64,000 nt of DNA from Pectinophora gossypiella. Its lineage: Eukaryota > Arthropoda > Insecta > Lepidoptera > Gelechiidae. Location of the stretch: NCBI RefSeq assembly GCF_024362695.1, contig NW_026063280.1, forward strand, positions 1 to 64,000, in the 5' to 3' direction. The notes beneath the pieces were generated by a model, which searched no databases, was not told the DNA's origin, and saw nothing but the letters and a program-made list of their open reading frames with translations. Made by a program: the position numbers and the translations under genes. Shown here one piece after another: positions 52,014-63,446 of this stretch (positions are counted from its first letter, which is position 1; every line of letters starts with the position of its first letter).

Positions 52014-54060
52014 AAACTTAGGGATTACATGGTTTTATGTTTTCCAGTGGATCTGGTTAGAGCTATGTCACGCTAAATAGTATTCTTTGCATTTCTTCTT
52101 ACATTACTTTTCAATAGAACACTGTTTCGCATGAGACGGTTCCTCAAAAAACATAATATCGTGTATGAGCTAAACTAAAACTTAGGTTTTATATGGTTTT
52201 ATGTTTTCCAGTGGATCTGGTTAGAGCTATGTCACGCTAAATGGTGTTTTTTGCATTTCCTCTTACAATACTTTTCAATAGAACACTGTTTCGCATGAGA
52301 CGGTTCCTCAAAAAACATAATATCGCGTATGAACTAAACTAAAACTTAGGTTTTATATGGTTTTATGTTTTCCAGTGGATCTGGTTAGAGCCATGTCACG
52401 CTAAATGGTGTTTTTTGCATTTCTTCTTGCAATACTTTTCAATAGAACACTGTTTCGCATGAGACGGTTCCTCAAAAAACATAATATCGTGTATGAGCTA
52501 AACTAAAACTTAGGGTTTTACATGGTTTTATGTTTTCCAGTGGATCTGGTTAGAGCTATGTCACGCTAAATGGTGTTCTTTGCATTTCTTCTTACAATAC
52601 TTTTCAATAGAACACTGTTTCGCATGAGACGGTTCCTCAAAAAACATAATATCGTGTATGAGCTAAAACTTAGGTTTTATATGGTTTTATGTTTTCCAGT
52701 GGATCTGGTTAGAGCTATGTCACGCTAAATGGTGTTTTCTGTATTTCTTCTTGCAATACTTTTCAATAGAACACTGTTTCGCATGAGACGGTTCCTCAAA
52801 AAATATAATATCGTGTATGAGCTAAACTAAAACTTAGGGTTTTACATGGTTTTATGTTTTCCAGTGGATCTGGTTAGAGCTATGTCACGCTAAATGGTGT
52901 TCTTTGCATTTCTTCTTACAATACTTTTCAATAGAACACTGTTTCGCATGAGACGGTTCCTCAAAAAACATAATATCGTGTATGAGCTAAACTAAAACTT
53001 AGGTTTTATATGGTTTTATGTTTTCCAGTGGATCTGGTTAGAGCTATGTCACGCTAAATGGTGTTCTTTGCATTTCTTCTTACAATACTTTTCAATAGAA
53101 CACTGTTTCGCATGAGACGGTTCCTCAAAAAACATAATATCGTGTATGAGCTAAACAAAAACTTAGGTTTTATATGGTTTTATGTTTTCCAGTGGATCTG
53201 GTTAGAGCTATGTCACGCTAAATGGTGTTTTTTGCATTTCTTCTTACAATACTTTTCAATAGAACACTGTTTCGCATGAGACGGTTCCTCAAAAAACATA
53301 ATATCGTGTATGAGCTAAACTAAAACTTAGGTTTTATATGGTTTTATGTTTTCCAGTGGATCTGGTTAGAGCCATGTCACGCAAAATGGTGTTTTCTGTA
53401 TTTCTTCTTGCAATACTTTTCAATAGAACACTGTTTCGCATGAGACGGTTCCTCAAAAAACATAATATCGTGTATGAGCTAAACTAAAACTTAGGGTTTT
53501 ACATGGTTTTATGTTTTCCAGTGGATCTGGTTAGAGCTATGTCACGCTAAATGGTGTTCTTTGCATTTCTTCTTACAATACTTTTCAATAGAACACTGTT
53601 TCGCATGAGACGGTTCCTCAAAAAACATAATATCATGTATGAGCTAAACTAAAACTTAGGTTTTATATGGTTTTATGTTTTCCAGTGGATCTGGTTAGAG
53701 CTATGTCACGCTAAATGGTGTTCTTTGCATTTCTTCTTACAATACTTTTCAATAGAACACTGTTTCGCATGAGACGGTTCCTCAAAAAACATAATATCGT
53801 GTATGAGCTAAACTAAAACTTAGGTTTTATATGGTTTTATGTTTTCCAGTGGATCTGGTTAGAGCTATGTCACGCTAAATGGTGTTCTTTGCATTTCTTC
53901 TTACAATACTTTTCAATAGAACACTGTTTCGCATGAGACGGTTCCTCAAAAAACATAATATCGTGTATGAGCTAAACAAAAACTTAGGGATTACATGGTT
54001 TTATGTTTTCCAGTTGAACTGGTTAGAGCCATGTCACGCTAAATAGAATTCTCGTCATAT
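52014..54060 (+). repeat. 164-bp tandem array, about 13 copies
   Basis: Each unit has 'ggttttatgttttccagtggatctgg', 'gccatgtcacgctaaatggtgtt' or 'gctatgtcacgc', 'caatacttttcaatagaacactg' and 'catgagacggttcctcaaaaaac'. Starts fall at about 52030, 52195, 52359, 52524, 52685, 52850, 53010, 53178, 53342, 53505, 53670, 53834 and 53997. Units 5-8 and 9-12 share variants in the same order, suggesting a 4-unit higher-order duplication. The first and last units share 'tagggattacatgg'. Confidence 0.92.
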
Positions 54061-54440
54061 CTTCTTTCCATCCTTTATATTATATTTAATAATATTTCAT
54101 GAGGTATTATTTCGTTCTTTAATTTAATGTGTTTTTAGTGCTTCTGAATGTGATTTTGTTTTAAATACTTAGCTTATTAGCATTCATCAGTATCCAAGAA
54201 TTCATCATACCACTGCTAATCAATAAACAAACAACGGTCTTTAGCGTTTAAACACCGAAAAAACAAACCTGCCTCTTCATTTTTTACTTGTTTCATTAAA
54301 CAGGAATTTGCATATCGATCGTTTTCAATTAACTTCAAACAGTTACAACTACACGTAAACTGAGCATGTAGTCTATTTACAGCAAGATCGTGACCGCTGA
54401 CTGCAGCTCCCCTTCTCCCTCCATTTCACTCCCAATCGAC
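54061..54440. other. Spacer without recognised features
   Basis: AT-rich, mixed sequence after the degraded last 164-bp unit. No gene or repeat was identified. Confidence 0.5.
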
Positions 54441-54469
54441 ATTTTCACCTTTGCTGATATGATTACTCC

Positions 54470-54850
54470 ACAGGATACCTCCATCCCCTGCATACCTGGT
54501 CGCTAGATTCGGCTGGCACGTCATATCGGTTTGACAGCCAACTCACGTAACTATTGTTGATCGACCCACAGTCCACTGAAGTGCCTATGATGAAGGGAAC
54601 AACATGGACAGTTCTACTCCGAATTACTCCAACCCATGCGATGTTCATCCACGCGACAACCCACCTGATCTGAGTGGAACTTAACTGAAGCAAGAGAGTG
54701 ATGCCTAATTCCATCTGCCAACTAGCTCCACTTCTCTCCCGTGCACCAGTCGCACCCACACCGACGTGTTCATCTTGCCAGTTTTCCTCACACCCGTCCA
54801 CTTGTCTCCTGAAGATTGGCGTCCACAACACCAACGGTTGGTTAGGTCAT
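54470..54850. repeat. Dispersed repeat, copy 2 (inverted relative to 36895-37335)
   Basis: Its reverse complement aligns through most of its length with 36895-37335, with many substitutions and small indels. Shared blocks include 'gtgcgac(t/c)ggtgca', 'agttccactcagatca', 'gtagaactgtc' and 'gggtcgatcaacaa'. Apparent frames in either copy are not conserved between them. Confidence 0.75.
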
Positions 54851-55320
54851 GCAAGCATTGTTACAATTGATAAAAACACATATTTTCATTTAGTGAATGT
54901 GATAACCTGTACTAATAATTTGGTCAACTTAGCGATGATAACTCAATGTAAGTATTAACAAACTCAGTACATGTTTGTTATTGTCAATAATATCTTTAAA
55001 TTATACAACTCGCTTATGTTTGACAATTACTGAGTAATTGCTTTGCTTATTGCATGCTAATTGCTGAAAATTGCTTTTTATTTTAAACTGCTTCGTTAAA
55101 AATTGCTTTTTCTTTCACATTTCTCTGCTTATTGAATGACTATTGCTAACTCATTAGATAGAACCTACTTCTCATATAAGTAGGTGGATGCGGCCTCGAT
55201 TAGCGGGGGAACCACGTGAAAAAAAGCGAGCTACTGGGTGTACCTCCTGGGTAGTTTGGAAATCACCTAATATATATATGTATATATTTATAAATAAAAG
55301 TTAATATATATAAATTAACA
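54851..55320. other. Spacer before the exon-like array
   Basis: Contains 'attgctttttatttt' short repeats of an ATTGCTTTT motif at about 55040-55110 and a GC-richer segment (55180-55250). No gene was recognised. Confidence 0.45.
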
Positions 55321-56400
55321 TTCATTTTTTTTAACAGGACATGCACAATGCTAAAAACTGCGTAGGAGATTTTAATACAATAGTACAATATCAACCAAGC
55401 CTGATGTTGGCCGCTCATTCAATGAATGCAGCAGTGTGACAGCCAGCAATCAAAAGTAACAAGATATCGAGGTACGTTACATGACGATCACGACCACTTC
55501 GGCATAAACGTATCACTATAGACTAAGGAAAATAATATATATAATATTTAATATATTTTATTTACAGGAAATGCAGATGGCAATAAACAGTGTAGGAGTT
55601 CATGATTGCAATAGAATAAAATCGACCAAGCCTAAAGTCGGCAGCCCCTTCAATGAATGCAGTAGTGTGACAGCCAGCAATCAAAAGTAATAAGATATCG
55701 AGGTACGTTACATGACGACCACGACTATTTTGGCAAAAACGTATCGCTATCGACTAAGGAAAATAAATTATATGTAATATTTAATTATATATATTATTTA
55801 CAGGAAATGCAGAAGGCAAAAAAACTGCGTAGGAAATCATTAATACAATAGTATTATATAAACCAGGCCTGATGTTGGCAGCTCCTTCAACGAATGCAGC
55901 TGTGTGACAGCCAGCAATCAAAAGTAACAAGATATCGAGGTACGTTACATGACGGTCACGACCACTTTCACATAAACGTATCGCTATAGACTAGGAAAAA
56001 AAATTAACAATATATTTATTTCACAGGAAATGCAGAGTGCAATAAACTGTGTAGGAGATTATGATTGCAATAGAATAAAATCGACCAAGCCTGAAGTCCT
56101 TCAATCTATGCAGCAGTATGACAGCCAGCAATCAAAAGTTACAAGTCATCGAGGTACGTTACATGACGACCACGACTATTTTGGCAAAAACGTATCGCTA
56201 TCGACTAAGGAAAATAAATTATATATAATATTTAATATATATTTTATTTATAGGACATGCAGAAGGCAAAAAACTGCGTAGGAGATTATTAATACAATAG
56301 TATTATATCAACCAAGCCTGATGTCGTCGGTAGCTTCTTCAATGAATGCGGCAGTGTGACAGCCAGCAATCAATAGTGACAAGAATGTAGGTACGTTACA
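55320..56400 (+). repeat. Five-unit tandem array of exon-like modules with splice signals
   Basis: Units have a period of about 225-235 bp. Each exon-like core is bounded by an acceptor (T-rich tract, then CAG or TAG) and a donor GAG or TAG|GTACGT: 55338-55471, 55568-55702, 55804-55939, 56027-56153 and 56254-56390 (134, 135, 136, 127 and 137 nt). Cores share GACATGCA or GAAATGCAG, 'gcgtaggag', 'ccaagcctga', 'tgacagccagcaatcaa' and 'agatatcgag'. The intron-like parts share GTACGTTACATGACG, 'aaaacgtatcgctat' and CGACTAAGG, which resembles a branch site. Stops occur in most cores, so the presumed exons are non-coding. Confidence 0.75.
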
Positions 56401-56508
56401 TGACGACCACGACTACTTTAGCAAAAACGTATCGCTATCGACTAAGAAAAATATATTATATCTATACGTTATTATAAATATACGTTATTATAAATAAATT
56501 AATATTAT

Positions 56509-56935
56509 TTAATTTTTAACAGGAAAAAAAAAAAACCGACTTCAATCGCAAAACTAAAAAGCAATAAATAAATTTACTTCGCACAAAGTAATTAGTACGT
56601 ATTTTCAATTAGTTAATTATTTTATAATTCTGAAGCCGGTGCCAAGGAAATGCTACAACGAAGTACCGATTCATATATTTTTCAATACTGATTGTTTTGT
56701 AATTTTTTGTTTGACATTGTTTTGTAATTGCTTTGATATAGGTATTAAACAATATTGTGTGTACATAGTAATTTGATATTGTAGTAGGGTTGTTGTAGCA
56801 TTTACTTGGCACCGACTTCAGAATTATAAAATAATTAACTAATTGAAAATACGTACTAATTACTTTGTGCGAAGTAAATTTATTTATTGCTTTTTAGTTT
56901 TGCGATTGAAGTCGGTTTTTTTTTTGTTAAAAATT
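56509..56935. mobile_element. Fold-back MITE with ~120-bp inverted arms
   Basis: The left arm (A-run, CCGACTTCAATCGCAAAAC, through 'tgaagccggtgccaa' at about 56643) is inverted at about 56803-56925 with one clear mismatch in the part compared. The similarity extends outward through 'atttttaaca'. The unpaired centre is about 160 bp. There is no coding capacity. Confidence 0.85.
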
Positions 56936-56949
56936 TTATTTTATTTTAC

Positions 56950-57785
56950 GATTTTAAGTGATGGTTAGACCGAGCAAGGATGCAGACAGACAGATTTTCT
57001 GATTTATATTCATATATAATAATATAATTTTTACCCCCAAGACATTTTCTGGAAAAACAAAATTTTGTATGGCGGCCATCTTGTTTTTTCGCCATTTTGT
57101 ATTTTTTTCACCGGCCATTAAATTCGACCAAGATTTAAATAGGTTTCGTGAAAGAAAAATTGGTTCAGGTGTGATAGTTTCGCCAGGCCGTAGGGTGTCA
57201 CCCTGATGCGGAGCAGTTTTCGAAAATCGGGAAGTATTTCCATACTTAACATGACGATCCGACCACAACCCCGATATATATTTTATATCCCGAGACATTT
57301 TCTGAAAAAACAAAATTGGCGGCCATCTTGTTTTTCCGCCATTTTGTTTTTTTTTACGCGCTATGGAATTTGACCAAGATTTAAATAAGTGCTCTGAAAG
57401 AAATATTGGTTCACGTGCGATAGTTTTGCCAGGCCGTAGAGTATCTCTCTGATGCGGAGCAGTTTTTGGTGATCAGAAAGTATTTCCGTACTCTACATGA
57501 CGTTTTGAGTAAGCGCCCCATACATTATTTTTACCCAAACGGGCTTCTTCCAAAATCGACAAAATTTTGTATGGCGGCCATCTTTTTTTTCCGCCATTTT
57601 GTTTTTTCGCAACGGCGATTGGATTTGATCAAGATTTAAATACGTTTCGTGAAAGAAAAATTGCTCCAGGTTGTATAGTTTTGCCAGGCCATAGGGTATC
57701 TCCCTGATGCTGACCAGTTTTCGAAGGCCGGGAAGTTTTCCCGAAGCCTAAAGATCGATCCGATCAATATGACTTTACAAACGCA
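56950..57785 (-). repeat. Diverged 250-bp monomers in the left-array orientation
   Basis: About three and a half monomers carry 'tatggcggccatcttg', 'ccgccatttt', 'gccaggccgtagg' and 'ctgatgcggagcag'. They are more diverged than the other arrays (for example 'gatgctgaccag') and run in the same direction as 1-13610, opposite to 58388-63446. Confidence 0.85.
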
Positions 57786-57945
57786 CTAGTCGCTCCTACG
57801 ATTTTTGAAAATTCCCCTCGATTTCTCTGGTCTTCCATCATCAGATCCTGACTTCCTTGACATGGGACCCCCTTGGGTATATCTCCTTTCAAACAAAAAA
57901 AGAATTATCAAAATCGGTTCATATACGACGAAGATATGCCCGAAC

Positions 57946-57997
<52 letters not shown>

Positions 57998-58387
57998 CGG
58001 TCGAATTGAGAACCTCCTCCTTTTTTGAAGTCGGTAAAAATACAGAAGGCAAAGAAGCAGATATCTTCAAAAAAGATCTTTGTTCCTGCAATGTTTCCTC
58101 AGACGATACGTCCAACAGAGCGAAGTGGAAGGAAAAGACTCGGAAATCAGACCCCACCACCACGTGGGAACTATGCAAGGGAGAGAGAGAGAATATAATG
58201 TTATATTTTTTTTTTTTGATAACAAAAAATAAACTAACAATATCCTACACATTTTTTTATTTCTTTTTGTTTCTGTCTCAATAGTTATTTCTAATCTGAT
58301 GCGAAACAAACAATTATACGAAAACGTCAACTCACACACAACGCCCGCGAAGCTGCTTTAGCAGCGAGCGCACTTAGCACCATCTAG
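57786..58387 (+). mobile_element. Composite repeat with 42-nt poly(A) and a Helitron-like 3' end
   Basis: The stretch holds a 42-base A tract (57952-57993), then 'gaattgagaacctcctcctttttt' and 'gaagtcggt', which are common lepidopteran repeat segments. It ends with a hairpin GCTGC-TTTA-GCAGC and CACCATCTAG|T at 58384-58388, another Helitron-type 3' end distinct from those of the adjoining array. No gene was recognised. Confidence 0.5.
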
Positions 58388-61300
58388 TTATTATTATTAT
58401 TATAATATATTATTATTATTATTATTATTATATTATATATAGCTACAAACCCACTGACTCACTGACTCACTGACATAATTGTTCTCCCAGAAGGAGCGTC
58501 GGGGGGTCAAAATGATGTATGGGGAGTGTAATCAAGATCTTCCGGTGAGTATGGGAAAACTTCCAGATCTTGGAAAACTGCTCCGCATCAGGGAGACACC
58601 CTACGGCCTGGCGAAACTATCGCACCTGGAATGATTCTTTTTTCGCAAAACCTATTTAAATCTTGGTCAAATTCTACTGTCGGTGAAAAAAAAACAAAAT
58701 GGCGGAAAAACAAGATGGCCGCCATACAAAATTTCGTTTTTCCAGAAAATGTCTCGGAGGTAAAAATGATGTATGGGAGGTGTGATCGGAACGTCAAGCT
58801 TAATATGAAACAACTGCTTGATCTTGAAAATCTGCTCCGCATCAGGGAGACACCCTACGGCCTGGCCAAACTATCGCACCTAGAACATTATTTTTTCCAC
58901 CAGGCCTATTATAATCTTGGTCAAATTCTATCGTGGGTGAAAAAAAATCAAAATGGCGGAAAAACAAGATGGCCGCCATACAAAATTTCGTTTTTCCAGA
59001 AAATGTCTCGGAGGTAAAAATGATATATGGGAGGTGTGATCGAAACGTCAAGCCGAGTATGGAAAAACTGTTCGATATTGAAAAACTGCTCCGCATCAGG
59101 GAGACACCCTACGGCCTGGTGAAACTATCGCACGTGGAACTTTTTAGTTTTCACGATACCTATTTAAATCTTGGTCAAATTTAATTGCCAGTGAAAAAAA
59201 ATCAAAATGGCGGAAAATCAAGATGGCCGCCATACAAATTTTTCGTTTTTCCTGAAAATGCCTCGGGGGTAAAAATTATGTATAGGGATGTGATCAAAAC
59301 GTCATGTTGAGTATGGAAATACTTCCCGATCTTCAAAAACTGCTCCGCATCAGGGCGGTACCCTACGGCCTGGGAAAACTATCGCACCTGAACCAATTTT
59401 TCTTTCACAATACTTATTTCAATCTTGGTCAAAATCTATTTCTGGTAAAAAAAACAAAATGGCGGAAAAACAAGATGGCCGCTATATAAATTTTTGTTTT
59501 TCCAGAAAATATCTCGGGTGTAAAAAATATGTATAGGGGTGTGATCGGATCGTCATGTTGAGTATGGAAATACTTTTCGATCTTCGAAAGCTGCTCCGCA
59601 TCAGGGAGACACCCTACAGCCTGGCGAAACTATCGCAACTGGAACTTTTTTGTTTTCACGAAGCCTATTAAAGTCTTGGTCAAATTTTATCGCCAGTGAA
59701 AAAAAAAACAAAATGGCGGAAAAGCAAGATGGCTGCCATACAAAATTTCTTTTTTCTAGAAAATGTCTCGTGGGTAAAAACTGTGTATGGGGTTGTAATC
59801 GGAACGTTTTGTTGAGTATTAAAATACTTTCCGATCTTTAAAATCTGCTCCGCATCAGGGAGACACCCTACGGCCTGGCAAAACTATCGCTCCTGGAACG
59901 ATTATTTTTTCACAGAACCTATTTAAATCTTAGTCAAATTTTATCGCTGGTGAAAAAAAATCAAAATGGCGGAAAATCAAGATGGCTGCCATACAAATTT
60001 GTCGTTTTTCCTGAAAATGCCTCGGGGGTAAAAATGATGTATAGAAATGTGATCGGAACGTCATCTTGGAAAACTACTCCGCATCAGGGAGACACCCTAC
60101 GGCCTGGCAAAACTATAGCACCTAGAACTTTTTTGATTTCACGAGACCTATTTAAATCTTGGTCAAATTCTAGACGTAAAAAAATGGCGGAAAAACAAGA
60201 TGGCCGCCATACAAAATTTCTTTTTTCTAGAAAATGTCTCGGAGGTAAAAATGATGTATGGGAGGTGTGATCGAAACGTCAAGCTGAGTATGGAAAAACT
60301 GTTCGATCTTGAAAAACTGCTCCGCATCAGGGAGACACCCTACAGCCTGGCAAAACTATAAAACCTGGAGCAATTTTTTTTTTCGCATAACATATTTAAA
60401 TCTTGGTCGAATCCAATCGCCGGTGAAAAAAAAACAAAATGGCGGAAAAACAAGATGGCCGCCATACAAATTTTTCGTTTTTCCTGAAAATGTCTCAGAG
60501 GTAAAATTGATGATCGGAACGTCATCTTGGAAAACTGCTCCGCATCAGGGAGTCACCCTACGGCCTGGCAAAACTATAGCACCTAGAACTTTTTTGATTT
60601 CACGAGACCTATTCAAGTCTTGGTCAAATTCTATCGCGGTAAAAAATGGCGGGAAAACAAGACACGCGAGCAGCTTGCTGCGAGCGAACCACGCGACATC
60701 TAGTTTTATATTATATATAGCTGCAAACCCACTGACTGACTGACATAGTTGTTCTCCCAGAAGGAGTGTCGGGGGGTGAAAATGATGTATGGGGGGTGTG
60801 ATCGGGACCTCCCGGTGAGTATGGGAAAACTTCCAGATCTTGGAAAACTGCTCCGCATCAGGGAGACACCCTACCGTCTGGCAAAACTATCGCACCTGGA
60901 ACGATTCTTTTTTCACGAAACCTATTTAAATCTTGGTCAAATTCTATCGTGGGTGAAAAAAAATCAAAATGGCGGAAAAACAAGATGGCCGCCATACAAA
61001 AGTTTGTTTTTCCAGAAAATGTTTCGTTGGTAAAAACTGTGTATGGGGTTGTAATCGGAACGTCCTGGTGAGTTTGGAAATACTTCTCTATCTTCGAAAA
61101 CTGCTCCGCATCAGGGCGGCACCCTACGGCCTGGCAAAACTATCGCTCTCGGAACATTTTTTTTTCCACATAACCTACTTAAATCTTGGTCAAATTCAGT
61201 CGCCGGTAAAAAAAAAACAAAATGGCGGAAAAACAAGATGGCCGCCATACAAAATTTTCGTTTTTCTCGTAAATGCCTCGGGGGTGAATATGATGTAAGA

Positions 61301-63446
61301 GGGATGTGATCAAAATGTCATGTTGAGTATGGAAATACTTCCCGACCTTCAAAAACTGCTCCGCATCAGGGCGGCACCCTACGGCCTGGCGAAACTATCG
61401 CACCTAGAACTTTTTTGTTTTCACGAAGCCTATTAAAGTCTTGGTCAAATTTTATCGCCATTTAAAAAAAAAACAAAATGGCCGAAAAACAAGATGGCCG
61501 CCATACAAATTATTTGTTTTTCCAGAAAATGTCTCAGAGGTAAAAATGATGTATTGGGGTGTGATCGGAACGTCATCTTGGAAAACTGCTCCGCATCAGG
61601 GAGTCCCCCTACGGCCTGGCAAAACTATAGCACCTAGAACTTTTTTGGTTTCACGAGACCTATTTAAGTATTGGTCAAATTCTATCGCGGTAAAACAATG
61701 GCGGAAAAACAAGATGGCCGCCATACATAGCATCGAACTAATACAGGACACGCGAGCAGCTTGCTGCGAGCGAACCACGCGAAATCTAGTTATTATATTA
61801 TTTAAAGCTACAAACCCATGTACTGACTGACTGACTGACTCACTGACTCACTGACTCACTGACAGGGTTGTTCTCCCAGAAGGAGCGTCGGGGGGTAAAA
61901 ATGATGTATGGGGGGTGTGATCGGGACCTCCCGGTGAGTATGGGAAAACTTCCAGATCTTGGAAAACTGCTCCGCATCAGGGAGACACCCTACAGTCTGG
62001 CGAAACTATCGCACCTGGAACGATTCTTTTTTCACAAAACCTATTTAATTCTTGGTCAAATTGTATTGTCGGTGAAAAAAAATCAAAATGGCGGAAAAAC
62101 AAGATGGCCGCCATACAAAATTTTATTTTTCCGGAAAATGTCTCGTGGGTAAAAACTGTGTATGGGGGTGTAATCGGAACGTATTGTTGAGTACGGAAAT
62201 ACTTCTCGATCTTGAAAACCTGCTCCGCATCAGGGAGACACCCTACGGCCTGGCAAAACTATAAAACCTGGAGCAATTTTTCTTTCGCGAAACATATTTA
62301 AATCTTGGTCAAATCCAATCCCCGCTGAAAAAAAAACAAAATGGCGGAAAATCAAGATGGCTGCCATACAAATTTTTAGTTTTTCCTGAAAATACCTCGG
62401 GGGTAAAAATGATGTATAGGAATGTGATCGGATTGTCATGTTGAGTATTTCAATACTGCTCGATCTTGAAAAACTACTCCGCATCAGGGAGACACCCTAC
62501 GGCCTGGCAAAACTATAAAACCTGGAGCAATATTTTTTTCACAAAACCTATTTAAATCTTGGTCAAATTTTATCACCGTTGAAAAAAAATCAAAATGGCG
62601 GAAAAACAAGATGGCCGCCATACAAAATTTTCGTTTTTCCAGAAAATGCCTCGGGGGTAAAAATGATGTATAGGAATGTCATAGAAACATCATGTTGAGT
62701 ATGGAAATACTTTTCGGTCTTCAAAAGCTGCTCCGCATCAGGGAGACACCCTACAGCCTGGTGAAACTATCGCACCTGGAACTTTTTTGTTTTCACGAAG
62801 CCTATTAAAGTCTTGGTCAAATTTTATCGCCAGTGAAAAAAAAACAAAATGGCCGAAAAACAAGATGGCCGCCATACAAATTTTTGTTTTTCCAGAAAAT
62901 GTCTCAGAGGTAAAAATGATGTATTGGGGTGTGATCGGAACGTCATCTTGGAAAACTGCTCCGCATCAGGGGTCACCCTACGGCCTGGCAAAACTATAGC
63001 ACCTAGAACTTTTTTGATTTCACGAGACCTATTCAAGTCTTGGTCAAATTCTATCGCGGTAAAAAAATGGCGGGAAAACAAGACCCGCGAGCAGCTTGCT
63101 GCGAGCGAACCACGCGACATCTAGTTATTATTATATTATATTATATTATATTATATAAAGCTACAAACCCATGTACTGACTGACTGACTGACTGACTCAC
63201 TCACTGACAGAGTTGTTCTCCCAGAAGGAGCCTCGGGGGGTAAAAATGATGTATGAGGGGTGTAATCAAGATCTTCCGGTGAGTATGGCAAAACTTCCAG
63301 ATCTTGGAAAACTGCTCCGCATCAGGGAGACACCCTACAGTCTGGCGCAACTATTATACCTGGATCAAATTTTTTTTCGCAAAACCCATTTAAATCTTGG
63401 TCATATTCTATTACCGGTGAAAAAAAATCAAAATGGCGGAAAAACT
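58388..63446 (+). repeat. Right array of the 250-bp family in Helitron-like blocks (inverted to the left array)
   Basis: Same monomer and block structure as 1-13610, but reading on the plus strand: 'tatatatagctacaaaccc', GACT microsatellite, 'gttgttctcccagaaggagcg', monomers, then GCAGCTTGCTGC, CACGCGACAT and CTAG|T. CTAG ends are at 60700, 61786 and 63121, giving blocks of about 2316, 1086 and 1335 bp plus a truncated fourth that stops at about 63446 in 'gcggaaaaactgaaac'. Confidence 0.88.

Noticed and set aside
57805..58284. 159-codon plus-strand frame with a polylysine run
   Set aside because: The lysines are the 42-base A tract and the rest is common repeat sequence.
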